Origin: Fidelibacterota bacterium UBA7301
Lineage (GTDB): Bacteria > Fidelibacterota > Marinisomatia > Marinisomatales > TCS55
Length of the DNA: 64,000 nt
Direction of reading: 5' to 3'
NCBI GenBank assembly: GCA_002471845.1
Contig: DKQT01000010.1
Location: 7,452-71,451, forward strand
Made by a program: the position numbers and the translations under genes. Below the pieces are notes generated by a model. That model ran no database searches and was not told the origin of the DNA. It was given only the letters and a program-made list of their open reading frames with translations. Positions 51,577 to 60,432 of the stretch are shown here, piece after piece. Each line of letters starts with the position of its first letter. The stretch's first letter is position 1.

Positions 51577-51709
51577 ATGACCTTCGAACAATTATTGAAC
51601 TACATGTACGAGCATCACCGGGTTCGCCGGCAAAAAGACTTTGGGTAAAACATGGGTGGACTATGTTTCCCAAAGTTTTAAATCGGCTGTGACCCTGCCG
51701 AAGGATTAA
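51577..51709 (+). pseudogene. Short ORF broken by a one-base frameshift
   Basis: ATG 51577 opens a frame that stops at 51646-51648. A second frame, continuing from just before that stop (peptide KTLGKTWVDYVSQSFKSAV), runs to TAA 51707-51709. If one A is removed from the AAAAA run at 51632-51636, the two join into a single peptide of about 43 residues. I cannot name the family. It lies in the 277-base gap between comEC and the symporter; the remaining gap holds no further gene. Confidence 0.3.
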
Positions 51710-51747
51710 ACACACCTTACAATAAATAAAACGGAATCTATAATTCA

Positions 51748-53295
51748 ATGAATAAAAAAACAGGCGCGGTCATATTTTTTGGAATCATTTTTCTATTTCT
51801 CCTTGTCTTTGGAGTAGAATTTTTTGAAGGAATCTGGTCCTTCCCTTCTTTCAGCTTGGTGCCCTTCATGGTTGTAGCATTGCTCGGCACAGGTATATTT
51901 ACTACTATTTACCTCGGTTTTCCCCAATTGCGTTATATCGCCCACGGGATTAAAGTCACACGCGGGGTATTCGACGATCCCAACGAAGCGGGGGATCTGA
52001 ACCACTTTCAGGCATTAACAACAGCCCTTTCTGCTACCGTTGGGATTGGCAATATTGCTGGTGTGGCCACCGCATTGTATTATGGCGGTCCCGGCGCCCT
52101 CTTCTGGATGTGGATTACAGCCTTTTTTGGTTCTGCGTTAAAATTTGCTGAATGTACTCTGGCAGTGGAATACCGTGACTTTGATAACCAGGGAATGACT
52201 GCCGGAGGCCCCATGTACACCATTGAACGGGGATTGGGAATCAAGTGGCGCTGGCTGGCGATCATATTTGCCTGTTTTGCTGTGATTTGTTCTTTTGCCA
52301 CGGGGAATGCCATCCAGTCCTTTACCCTCTCAGACCAGCTTTATTCAGAAGTATCCCAATTGGTGGGAACGGAACATTTCTTAACCATTAAACATCAGCT
52401 TACGGATTGGTTCTCTGTTTCAATCCAACAAATTATAAATGGTATTTTTATAGCGGGAATTGCCGGTTTAGTTATTATTGGCGGTATTAAAAGGATCGGA
52501 AATGTGACCTCCTTTTTAGCTCCTATTATGGCGGCGATTTATTTCCTGGCGGCCATGCTTATCCTTGTTGCAAATATTGGAGATATTCCCGCTAGTTTTG
52601 GCAGGATTATTTCGATGGCCTTTAATCCTCCGGCTGCGGTAGGCGGTGTTGCCGGCGGTACATTACTGGTGATTATGAATACTATGTTGTGGGGGGTTAA
52701 ACGGGGGCTCTATTCCAATGAAGCAGGACAAGGGAGTGCGCCCATTGCCCACTCCACTGCCAAAACAGAATTCCCCGTCCGAGAAGGTGTCGTGGCCTTA
52801 TTGGAACCTTTCATTGATACGATTATCATCTGTACCCTAACGGGACTCACAATCATTATCACCGGCGCTTGGCATCATACAGAATTTTATACCACTCGGA
52901 TAGATCCTACCTTCACGGGCGAACTTTTGAATGGAAGTTTATTAACCTCCCTGGCCTTCAAAAATGGATTGAGCTGGCTTTTCCCTTTTGGTGATAAAAT
53001 CATTACCTTGGGTGTACTGCTCTTCGCTATTTCAACCGTTATCAGCTGGTCCTTTTATGGGGACCGGTCAGCGGAATATTTATTCGGTGAAGGCGCTATC
53101 CCGATTTATCGCAGGTTCTACATTTTATTCGTTTTCATTGGTGCTATTGCCAGTTTAGAAGCCATTTGGGCTTTTGGTGATGCGGCATTGGGATTTATGA
53201 CAATTCCAAACTTGCTATCAATTATTCTACTTTCCGGTGTCTTAAAGAAAATGACAAAAGATTATTTTACTGTAAAGCACGAAACATTTAGTTAA
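51748..53295 (+). CDS. Sodium:alanine/glycine symporter (AGCS family)
   Basis: A 515-residue membrane carrier with about ten to eleven hydrophobic segments. The AGCS signature is visible near residue 90: TVGIGNIAGVATALYYGGPG followed by WMWITAFFGSALKFAE, and MTAGGPMY. The second signature GLYSNEAGQGSAPIAHSTA, typical of the family, is near residue 325. It imports alanine or glycine with Na+. Together with alanine dehydrogenase (30664) it supports alanine as a carbon and nitrogen source. It is followed by an intrinsic terminator. Confidence 0.93.
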   Translation: MNKKTGAVIFFGIIFLFLLVFGVEFFEGIWSFPSFSLVPFMVVALLGTGIFTTIYLGFPQLRYIAHGIKVTRGVFDDPNEAGDLNHFQALTTALSATVGIGNIAGVATALYYGGPGALFWMWITAFFGSALKFAECTLAVEYRDFDNQGMTAGGPMYTIERGLGIKWRWLAIIFACFAVICSFATGNAIQSFTLSDQLYSEVSQLVGTEHFLTIKHQLTDWFSVSIQQIINGIFIAGIAGLVIIGGIKRIGNVTSFLAPIMAAIYFLAAMLILVANIGDIPASFGRIISMAFNPPAAVGGVAGGTLLVIMNTMLWGVKRGLYSNEAGQGSAPIAHSTAKTEFPVREGVVALLEPFIDTIIICTLTGLTIIITGAWHHTEFYTTRIDPTFTGELLNGSLLTSLAFKNGLSWLFPFGDKIITLGVLLFAISTVISWSFYGDRSAEYLFGEGAIPIYRRFYILFVFIGAIASLEAIWAFGDAALGFMTIPNLLSIILLSGVLKKMTKDYFTVKHETFS

Positions 53296-53308
53296 AAACA
53301 CCATAATT

Positions 53309-53334
53309 AAGGCCTCTTTTACGGGGCCTTTTTT
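53309..53334 (+). terminator. Intrinsic terminator after the AGCS symporter
   Basis: AAGGCC pairs with GGCCTT (plus two weaker pairs, T-G and C-G, around a TTTTAC-type loop), followed directly by TTTTTTATT. It lies 13 bases after the stop. The suhB start codon begins at 53339, directly at the end of this T-tract. Confidence 0.85.
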
Positions 53335-53338
53335 ATTC

Positions 53339-54142
53339 ATGAACCAAGACCTATTAAATACCGCTAAATCAGCTGCCCAAGAAGCAGGCAAAATTATCCT
53401 GTCTGCTTTGGATCAACCCAGAATACCCGATTTTAAGGGGCGCACCGACCTTGTAACCGAAACAGACCGTCGGTGTGAAGAAGTTATTATTTCTTATATC
53501 AAAAAAAAATTTCCTGACCATGCTGTTTTGGCTGAAGAAAGCGGCGCCTACGATTCTGCCTCTGAATATGAATGGGTCATAGATCCCTTGGATGGCACCA
53601 CCAATTTTGTTCATGGATATTCCTCCTTTGGTGTCTCAATCGGTTGTATGAAAAATGGACATCCGGAAATCGGCGTTGTATTAGAACTTCCGTCGCGCCG
53701 GTTTTTCACTGCCGTGAGTGGAGCGGGGGCTTTTGCAGATGGTAACCCAATCCATGTTTCCAATAATTCCAAATTGAATACCAGTCTTTTGGTTACAGGT
53801 TTTGGATATGACCATGGCAAAAAATGGGAAGCGAATATGGCCCTATTCAAAACTTTTACAGATATTACACAGGGTGTCCGCAGGTTGGGCGCCGCTGCAG
53901 TTGATTTATGTCACGTGGCCTGCGGAATGGCAGACGGGTTTTGGGAATTTGACCTTCATCCTTGGGATACTGCGGCAGGAATCCTTATCCTCTCTGAAGC
54001 AGGCGGCACGATCACCCAAATGGACGGGAAAGCATTTAACATCTATAATAAGCAGGTATTAGCCACGAATGGTAAAATTCATAACGCCATGTTAGTCCAT
54101 ACGCGGCCGGTCCTTGACACTTTTAATCTTAGGGACGTATAA
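53339..54142 (+). CDS. suhB: Inositol monophosphatase family protein (SuhB-like)
   Basis: A 267-residue Mg2+-dependent phosphatase. The IMPase motifs are DLVTETDRRCEE, the metal site LAEESG, VIDPLDGTTNFVHGYSSFGVSIG (about 79-101), and the C-terminal WDTAAGILILSEAGG. The substrate could be inositol phosphate, another sugar phosphate or PAP-like nucleotides; bacterial SuhB also affects rRNA transcription. The start codon sits immediately behind the symporter's terminator and I see no clear ribosome-binding site, so expression may rely on an internal promoter or a short leader. Confidence 0.9.
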   Translation: MNQDLLNTAKSAAQEAGKIILSALDQPRIPDFKGRTDLVTETDRRCEEVIISYIKKKFPDHAVLAEESGAYDSASEYEWVIDPLDGTTNFVHGYSSFGVSIGCMKNGHPEIGVVLELPSRRFFTAVSGAGAFADGNPIHVSNNSKLNTSLLVTGFGYDHGKKWEANMALFKTFTDITQGVRRLGAAAVDLCHVACGMADGFWEFDLHPWDTAAGILILSEAGGTITQMDGKAFNIYNKQVLATNGKIHNAMLVHTRPVLDTFNLRDV

Positions 54143-54162
54143 TTATTTTCAATCCATAAAAC

Positions 54163-54798
54163 CTAAGAAACCACTATAGAATGGATTGAATGTTCACCGA
54201 TCCCCAGTTCTAATTTATCCCCGGTATGAATAGGACCAACCCCGCTTGGTGTTCCTGTAAATATCAAGTCTCCCGCCAGTAATGGAATCATCTCTGACAG
54301 GTAGGACACTTGCTTGGGTATCGAAAAAACCATATCCTTCACATTCCCTTTTTGTCGGAAAAGCCCATTAATCTTTAGCCAGAAATCCTCTTCAATAGGC
54401 TTGGATTGAAATCGGGATACAACTGCCGATCCTTTAAATGATTTTGAAAGCAGCCAGGGCAATTTTTTCTCTTTTAGCTCATTTTGAAAATTCCTGTCCG
54501 TTAAATCAAGGCCAAGGGCAAAACCGCCTATATGATTTTGCACATCTGCCTCATTAATATTTTCTCCGTTTTTTTGAACCAGGATAACGACCTCCAATTC
54601 ATGATGGATATCTCGATTGTCAGGTACAATTATTTCCCTTGAGGTATTAAGAGACGGCAGTGATTTTTGAAAGAAAAAGGGCTGTTTTGGTACTTCGTTA
54701 TTTAATTCCGCTGCATGGGCCCGGTAATTCCGGCCGATGCAGTATATATTCCGCACCGGTACATTCTCATCCCAACTTGTTTTAACATAATATTTCAT
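54163..54798 (-). CDS. Fumarylacetoacetate hydrolase family protein
   Basis: A 211-residue FAH-fold enzyme. Metal-binding motifs are visible: VRNIYCIGRNYRAHAAELNN, IHHELEVVILVQKNGE, GGFALGLDLTDRNFQ, and LLAGDLIFTGTPSGVGPI. Members hydrolyse, decarboxylate or tautomerise 2-oxo or beta-diketo acids (for example acylpyruvates, oxaloacetate or homoprotocatechuate products). Nothing nearby decides the substrate. It is short, like YcgM/acylpyruvate hydrolases, which is the closest guess. It lies 5 bases after the PurL-like gene. Confidence 0.85.
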   Translation of the reverse strand: MKYYVKTSWDENVPVRNIYCIGRNYRAHAAELNNEVPKQPFFFQKSLPSLNTSREIIVPDNRDIHHELEVVILVQKNGENINEADVQNHIGGFALGLDLTDRNFQNELKEKKLPWLLSKSFKGSAVVSRFQSKPIEEDFWLKINGLFRQKGNVKDMVFSIPKQVSYLSEMIPLLAGDLIFTGTPSGVGPIHTGDKLELGIGEHSIHSIVVS

Positions 54799-54803
54799 TT
54801 TAT

Positions 54804-56489
54804 TTAGTTGAATTTTTTCACCGGTAATTTAATTAATTCATTAAATGTAAAATTACCATCTTCAGTAACACGGCCGATAGTGGTTGCTGGAACGCCAATG
54901 GTCATACAAACTCTTTCAAATTCCATTAGATCAGCTTCTTTAACAGTCACCAAGACCAGTCCCTGCGTTTCACCGAATAATAGTTCTTCCGGTTTCAACC
55001 TCCTTGAAAAATGAATGCGGGCACCCAAACCATTATTTATTTCTAATGAATTGGCAATGGATACGGCAATCCCGCCCCGCCCCACTGCTCGCGCTGATTG
55101 AATTAATTTCCCCTGGATTCCAGTCAATATGGCCTCCTGGAGACGGGATTCCATAATTAAATCTACAATCGGCCGGTTGCCCTCGTGTTCCTTCTTCAAA
55201 AGGGATAAATAACGGCTGCCTCCCAATTCTCCCCGATGGCTGCCCACAATGGAAATGAACTGGTCCGGCTCCCGGAATTTGCCGGGGAATATTTCATCGC
55301 CTAAGCAGGTTCCGGCTGTACAAAATTCTCCCTGGGGCAAATCCCTGCTGCGTGTAAAAGATAAATGTTCAATGGATATATTCAGAATTTGCCCCGCATC
55401 ATGAATGCCCTTTAGAAAGGATCCATTCTCATTTTGGTTCACATCTGTCAAATAAATAAATCCACTGCAAATTTCCGGCCGGATTCCCGCACATGCTAAT
55501 TGTCGGGCACTATTAGCGATGGCGGCAATGGATTTCATTTTATAATCATTGTAATTGATATAATGATTATCGTTCAATGCCATTCCAAAACGAACTCTGT
55601 TTTTAACCAGTGTATAAACTGCATTTTGAATTTCCATAGATTTTAAATACGAATACGGGTCTGCAACAGCATCATGATCTTTAACCAGTTTGATCAGTTC
55701 CCTGTTGTAGCTTTTTTTAGATTTTAATTTTGGGGACGGCAGATTGGGTATGGAAGTCTGCATTTTGAGTTCTTCAAAACCTTGTGCCTGCTGAACCAGT
55801 ATATCTAAAACAGGATTAGGGATATGAAGGACAGATTTCCGGCGAATGAAAATTTCCCATTTGGAATCGCTTGTCAAGTGCCCCATATCAATATAATCAA
55901 CTTTTGTTTTTTTCAACAATGATTGAAATTGATCAACGCCGCCGCGTTTAATCAATATTAAAAGTCCATGTGCACCAACTTTTGAAAGAATTTTAATTTC
56001 ATCCTTATGCTTCCATTCTATTTCAATCCCACATCTGTACCTATTTAATAATTGATAAAGCGTAAACCCTAATCCGCCTTTATGCACCGGAATTGCACCA
56101 TCCAACCATTCATTCTGGTGTAATTCCCGGGTTGATTGTTTTATTTTTGATCCGCTTATAAAGTAAACACATAGATTGTTTCCTGGGGCGTATTTCGGTA
56201 ATGATTCTGAGTATCCTAAAATAAACGCATCATTTCCTTTGGTCACTTTAGCTATTGCTTGGCCATTCAGAGCATGGATAACATGTTTAGCAACAATTTT
56301 TCTTGGATCGGATTTGCCCTGGGCAATTAGGACCAGGTTTGATCCGTCATGCGGTTGAAATTCACTTTGAGATATTTCCAAATTAAAACAAATTTGATTT
56401 TGATAGGATTTCCAGAAGTGTTGTAAAAACAATTTCTCTGTAGAATTAGGAATACGTCCCAGGTGTTTTTGGATCAATACTAAATTCAT
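54804..56489 (-). CDS. Degenerate PurL-like protein (AIR-synthase-related)
   Basis: A 561-residue protein that follows the layout of FGAM synthase PurL (N-terminal linker, two AIR-synthase-type modules) in shortened form. The start LGRIPNSTE..FLQHFW matches PurL 'LGRxPNxTElxxFxxMWSEHC', but the catalytic SEHC is replaced by KSYQ (27-30). The second half has AIANSARQLACAGIRPE, CLGDEIFPGKF, SHRGELGGSRYL and LLFGETQGLVLVTV. The usual SDGG of the last module is GRGG. So the fold is kept and the active-site residues are lost. ATG 56489 replaces an upstream TTG at 56510. The function is unknown; it could be a regulatory or diverged paralogue. Confidence 0.75.
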   Translation of the reverse strand: MNLVLIQKHLGRIPNSTEKLFLQHFWKSYQNQICFNLEISQSEFQPHDGSNLVLIAQGKSDPRKIVAKHVIHALNGQAIAKVTKGNDAFILGYSESLPKYAPGNNLCVYFISGSKIKQSTRELHQNEWLDGAIPVHKGGLGFTLYQLLNRYRCGIEIEWKHKDEIKILSKVGAHGLLILIKRGGVDQFQSLLKKTKVDYIDMGHLTSDSKWEIFIRRKSVLHIPNPVLDILVQQAQGFEELKMQTSIPNLPSPKLKSKKSYNRELIKLVKDHDAVADPYSYLKSMEIQNAVYTLVKNRVRFGMALNDNHYINYNDYKMKSIAAIANSARQLACAGIRPEICSGFIYLTDVNQNENGSFLKGIHDAGQILNISIEHLSFTRSRDLPQGEFCTAGTCLGDEIFPGKFREPDQFISIVGSHRGELGGSRYLSLLKKEHEGNRPIVDLIMESRLQEAILTGIQGKLIQSARAVGRGGIAVSIANSLEINNGLGARIHFSRRLKPEELLFGETQGLVLVTVKEADLMEFERVCMTIGVPATTIGRVTEDGNFTFNELIKLPVKKFN

Positions 56490-56523
56490 CTTTTTCTCTT
56501 TTATACGCAAAGGAGTTCCCTGC

Positions 56524-57159
56524 TTAAATCAATCCCCAGCTATGGTAAACTTCCTGAATTGTATCCCAGTAAAATCCTTTTCTTATAAGAAAGTCTGATA
56601 AGCGCTTTTTTTCTTTGTTATTCAATTGCGTTTTCTTTTCAATCCTGCGTTTGATTAAATGGGATTCAATTAAAGATATCATATCAAATTCCCGGTATAC
56701 ATTATCTAAAAGGAATTCGGTTAATTCGGGGGATAAATTGTGGGGGAACAATTCAGACTTTAACGCTTTGGGGCCAATTTTTTTATTCCGCACTTTTTCA
56801 CGAACAAAGGCCTGGCCAAATTCCTTATCGTCCAGATAGGCCTGGTCAATCAAGTAGTCAACCGTTCGCTCTGTCTCCTCATCCTCAAAACCTTTTTCTT
56901 TGAGTCGTTTCCGCATTTCAGCAATGCTTCTCATTCGATATCCCAATAATCGGAAAGCACTATCCCGCGCTTCCTGGAGCCGCATTTTCTTACCATAGGA
57001 TTCTATTTCTTCTAGTGTGACTTCATCACCCTCATGCAAAACATTCAAAACAAAAACGTCCTCAGGAATCCTGAAGACGCTTTTATCATCTAAATGAATA
57101 ATTATGCGGTCCGAATACTTGGTGGACCGTTTGATCCTGACAATTTTACGATTTGCCAT
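56524..57159 (-). CDS. recX: Regulatory protein RecX
   Basis: A 211-residue helical modulator that binds RecA filaments. It has the repeated three-helix RecX units: ARDSAFRLLGYRMRSIAEMR..LKEKGFEDE (about 70-100) and LIDQAYLDDKEFGQAFVREK (about 108-127), with further repeats to the C terminus. GGAGG 3-4 bases ahead of ATG 57159 fixes this start rather than the upstream ATG at 57180. It overlaps the end of recA by 14 bases, the classical recA-recX arrangement. Confidence 0.9.
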   Translation of the reverse strand: MANRKIVRIKRSTKYSDRIIIHLDDKSVFRIPEDVFVLNVLHEGDEVTLEEIESYGKKMRLQEARDSAFRLLGYRMRSIAEMRKRLKEKGFEDEETERTVDYLIDQAYLDDKEFGQAFVREKVRNKKIGPKALKSELFPHNLSPELTEFLLDNVYREFDMISLIESHLIKRRIEKKTQLNNKEKKRLSDFLIRKGFYWDTIQEVYHSWGLI

Positions 57160-58177
57160 TCGCCTCCGGTTTAGACTCATCCAAACCCATAAAGGATTTT
57201 ACCTGGGAAACAATCTCAGCATTCACATCATCATTATCTTTTAAAAACTGTTTAGAATTTTCACGTCCCTGGCCGATTTTCATATCACCATAGGAGAACC
57301 AGGAACCCATTTTTTGAACGATATCCCCTTTTAATGCTAAATCCAGTATATCGCCTTCATAAGAAATACCCTGGTTATACATGATATCAAATTCGGTTTG
57401 TTTGAAGGGCGGCGCTACTTTGTTTTTCACTACTTTAACACGTGTACGATTACCAACTATATCTGTACCATCCTTGATTATAGTAATACGGCGGATATCC
57501 ATCCGAACGGAAGTATAAAACTTCAACGCCCGGCCGCCGGGTGTTGTTTCCGGGTTGCCGAACATCACACCGATCTTTTCGCGGATTTGGTTTATAAATA
57601 CCACGGCAGTATTAGAACGGCTTACGGTTCCAGTTAATTTCCGCAAAGCCTGGGACATCAATCTGGCCTGGAGCCCAACATGGGTATCTCCCATCTCCCC
57701 TTCGAGTTCAGCCCGGGGAACCAAGGCCGCTACTGAATCAATTACAATAATATCGAGGGCCCCGCTGCGTACGAGTGTTTCAGTGATTTCCAGGGCCTGT
57801 TCACCTGTATCTGGTTGGGAAACCAGAAGGTCTTGTAAGTTAACACCCAATTTTTGAGCATACAGAGGATCCATGGCATGTTCCGCATCTATGAATGCCG
57901 CATAACCACCGGTCTTTTGAGCTTCGGCCACGATGTGCAGCGCCAAAGTTGTTTTTCCTGAGGATTCAGGTCCGAATATTTCAATAATCCTGCCCCGGGG
58001 GACACCCCCTACCCCTAAGGCCACGTCCAAGGATAGGCATCCGGTAGAAATACTGTTATCGGAAAGTACAGGATGATCGCCACCAAGACGCATAATAGAT
58101 CCTTTACCAAATTGCCGGTCTACTTGGGTGATTGCGAGTTCTAAAGCTTTTGTTTTTTTATCTGCTGTGGCAGCCAT
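57146..58177 (-). CDS. recA: Recombinase A
   Basis: A 343-residue DNA strand-exchange ATPase. Walker A is GPESSGKTT (about 69-77); further blocks are AAFIDAEHAMDPLYA, the Walker B region IIVIDSVAALVPRAELEGE, the loop-2 region GVMFGNPETTPGGRALKFY, and a C-terminal domain ending in a short tail with few acids. It starts 8 bases from thpR and is followed by recX. No SOS box can be identified in the short upstream space, since it seems to be inside an operon with thpR and cinA. Confidence 0.97.
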   Translation of the reverse strand: MAATADKKTKALELAITQVDRQFGKGSIMRLGGDHPVLSDNSISTGCLSLDVALGVGGVPRGRIIEIFGPESSGKTTLALHIVAEAQKTGGYAAFIDAEHAMDPLYAQKLGVNLQDLLVSQPDTGEQALEITETLVRSGALDIIVIDSVAALVPRAELEGEMGDTHVGLQARLMSQALRKLTGTVSRSNTAVVFINQIREKIGVMFGNPETTPGGRALKFYTSVRMDIRRITIIKDGTDIVGNRTRVKVVKNKVAPPFKQTEFDIMYNQGISYEGDILDLALKGDIVQKMGSWFSYGDMKIGQGRENSKQFLKDNDDVNAEIVSQVKSFMGLDESKPEANGKS

Positions 58178-58185
58178 TTCTGCTC

Positions 58186-58767
58186 CTAAACTGAATTATT
58201 ACTAAAAAAGTGAGTGCTTAAAATAGTATATACTGGCCCATTTGGGAAGAGTTCACTACTTATAAATTGAACTTTTTCTATGCGAAATGGAATCGGTTTG
58301 TATGATTCCCGCAAAAAATGAGAAATATCCGGCGTATGTTTTTGGGGATATGTAGCCCTCCCGATTGTAATATGGGGATGATAGGCTTTTCTATCTTTAG
58401 GAAATCCCAGTAAATCTAAACCATTTTGAATTGCTTCCGCCAACTGAATCAGCTTATCAACATCACCCTTGATCCCTGCCCACATCACACGGGGACGTTC
58501 CACCTTTGGGAAACATCCCGTATCCTGGATATTTAAATTAAAGGGGCTTGATTCATCGGCAATTTTTTGGAGGGCCGCCTGAACTTCCCTGATTGAATCC
58601 GAGGTTGTGTCCCCTAAAAATTTGAGGGTCAAATGCAGCTGATCCTTCCGTACCCACCGAATTTTACCTTTTTTCGGATCCACTTTTGATTTTAAGGAAT
58701 CCTGGAGCGTAAAAAAAGGCTCCGGGACAGGAATGGCAACAAATGTTCGAATAAGTTTATAATCCAT
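58186..58767 (-). CDS. thpR: RNA 2',3'-cyclic phosphodiesterase ThpR (LigT family)
   Basis: A 193-residue 2H phosphoesterase. The two HxT/S motifs are both present: HLTLKFLG (about residue 45) and HPHITIGRA (about 136), along with the N-terminal RTFVAIPVPE and MWAGIKGD. It hydrolyses 2',3'-cyclic phosphodiester ends on RNA. It overlaps the cinA stop by 11 bases, forming the cinA-thpR-recA-recX unit seen in other bacteria. Confidence 0.9.
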   Translation of the reverse strand: MDYKLIRTFVAIPVPEPFFTLQDSLKSKVDPKKGKIRWVRKDQLHLTLKFLGDTTSDSIREVQAALQKIADESSPFNLNIQDTGCFPKVERPRVMWAGIKGDVDKLIQLAEAIQNGLDLLGFPKDRKAYHPHITIGRATYPQKHTPDISHFLRESYKPIPFRIEKVQFISSELFPNGPVYTILSTHFFSNNSV

Positions 58768-59977
58768 TCAATAAATAAAGGCGGGTGATATTTAAGGCTG
58801 CCTGGCTGGTCATGAGCTTGTTCGTCTTACGAAAGGGTGTAAAAGTGAAACGATATGCTTTTTCCCCGCCTTCGAAACTGAGGCCAACAAAAACCAAACC
58901 CACCGGTTTTTCTTCAGTCCCGCCCGTTGGCCCCGCAATCCCCGTGGTTGAAATACCAATATCAGCATTTAGTTTTTCACGCACACCTCTGGCCATTTCC
59001 AGGGCCGTTTCTTCACTCACGGCGCCTACCGATTCCAGGGTGGCTTTACTTACACCGACGGCTTCTTCTTTTACGGCATTACTATAGGCTACAATACCCC
59101 CCTTAAAATAGGATGAACTCCCAGAAACATTTGTAAGGCGGTCACCGATTAATCCTCCAGTACATGATTCGGCAGTGGCTATTGTTTTATTTTGTGCTGT
59201 AAGCAATGCCCCAACGGCATCTTCCAATTCTACACCTTCCCCGCCAAAATGATATTTTTGAATTGCAGGTGAAATCTGTTTAATCAACTGTTCAAGCGAT
59301 TTCTTTTCGGAGGCGGTTATTCTTAAATCCACCCCGGTGAAGCGCGGTAGAAAAGCAACATTCACATCAGGATAGGATTTAAGTTCATGTTCAATTTTTT
59401 CATATAGCACCGATTCCATAATTCCTGTAGTGCGCATAACTTTCACAAAAATCTCAGCATCAGATTTCGATTTTATCCAGGGCAGGATAGTATCGGTCAT
59501 CATGGATTTCATTTCTGCAGGCACCCCGGGAGTGGCAAAACAATCGTATGACTCATTGGAAAAATGAAGTCCCCGTGCGGACCCGACCGTATTTGGAATC
59601 ACTTCTCCAATATCCGGTCTAATGGCCTGGTTACGGTTGGATTTTGGGATAACACGTCCACGGGAAACAAATTTTTTCGTGAGTAATTCCCAGTAGGCTT
59701 GATCAAATTCTTCTTTAGCGCCGAAATATTTATAAAGTACTGTGGCGGTTATATCATCATGGGTGGGGCCCAATCCACCGGTACACAGAACAACATCCAC
59801 ATCGCCAGGAACTTCATTAAGGGCTGCTTCTATAGGTGCCTTTTCATCATTGACAGTCATATGCCACACAATGTTACCCCCTGCAATTATAACCTTTTGT
59901 CCGATCCAGGCGGCATTGGTGTCAGTGCGGGTGCCGTTTAATAATTCGGCCCCGATAGTGATCAGCCCAATTTTCAT
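58757..59977 (-). CDS. cinA: CinA-family nicotinamide-nucleotide amidase/ADP-ribose pyrophosphatase
   Basis: A 406-residue two-domain protein. The N-terminal MoCF-like (COG1058) domain begins IGLITIGAELLNG and has DVVLCTGGLGPTHDDIT. The C-terminal deamidase domain (about 250-406) has ATAESCTGGLIGDRLTNVSG, SSYFKGGIVAYSNAVKE, VSEETALEMARGV and TGIAGPTGG. It recycles nicotinamide mononucleotide in the pyridine nucleotide cycle; the name comes from competence-linked expression in Gram-positives. It overlaps pgpA by 4 bases and thpR by 11 bases. Confidence 0.94.
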   Translation of the reverse strand: MKIGLITIGAELLNGTRTDTNAAWIGQKVIIAGGNIVWHMTVNDEKAPIEAALNEVPGDVDVVLCTGGLGPTHDDITATVLYKYFGAKEEFDQAYWELLTKKFVSRGRVIPKSNRNQAIRPDIGEVIPNTVGSARGLHFSNESYDCFATPGVPAEMKSMMTDTILPWIKSKSDAEIFVKVMRTTGIMESVLYEKIEHELKSYPDVNVAFLPRFTGVDLRITASEKKSLEQLIKQISPAIQKYHFGGEGVELEDAVGALLTAQNKTIATAESCTGGLIGDRLTNVSGSSSYFKGGIVAYSNAVKEEAVGVSKATLESVGAVSEETALEMARGVREKLNADIGISTTGIAGPTGGTEEKPVGLVFVGLSFEGGEKAYRFTFTPFRKTNKLMTSQAALNITRLYLLNGL

Positions 59978-60429
59978 GAGGTAAAATAGTAAAATAAAAG
60001 CAGAATAAAATAGGCCATAATCCCGGCTATTACGTCATCGGCCATAACACCCCAACCGCCAGGAAGTTTTTCAGCCCATCTAACCGGCCCGATTTTGGTA
60101 ATATCAAATATCCGAAATGAAATAAACCCAACCACACCGGTTGTAACTGTTACGGGCATCATGGATAACGCCAGCCATTGTCCTACCCATTCATCAATAA
60201 CAATTCTGGATGGGTCATGCTCCTTGGAATCCCGTACAATGGTGTCTGCAGCCATGGCGCCGATTAAAAAAATAAAAATTGAAATTGCCGGGAGAACAAT
60301 GGGATTCACATCCTGAAATAAAAAATACCAACATATGACAGCAATCAGGCTGGCCCAGGTGCCCGGGGCCAATGGCAATTTACCGATATAAAAAACAGTG
60401 CCAATCCATTCAGCCGCCGTTCGATTCAT
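59974..60429 (-). CDS. pgpA: Phosphatidylglycerophosphatase A
   Basis: A 151-residue membrane phosphatase, the last step in phosphatidylglycerol synthesis. It contains the N-terminal LPLAPGTWASL, the acidic box IVIDEWVGQWLAL (about 96-108), and several hydrophobic segments, with a C-terminal WGVMADDVIAGI. It is 3 bases after pgsA, the enzyme making its substrate, and overlaps cinA. Confidence 0.9.
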   Translation of the reverse strand: MNRTAAEWIGTVFYIGKLPLAPGTWASLIAVICWYFLFQDVNPIVLPAISIFIFLIGAMAADTIVRDSKEHDPSRIVIDEWVGQWLALSMMPVTVTTGVVGFISFRIFDITKIGPVRWAEKLPGGWGVMADDVIAGIMAYFILLLFYYFTS

Positions 60430-60432
60430 AAA

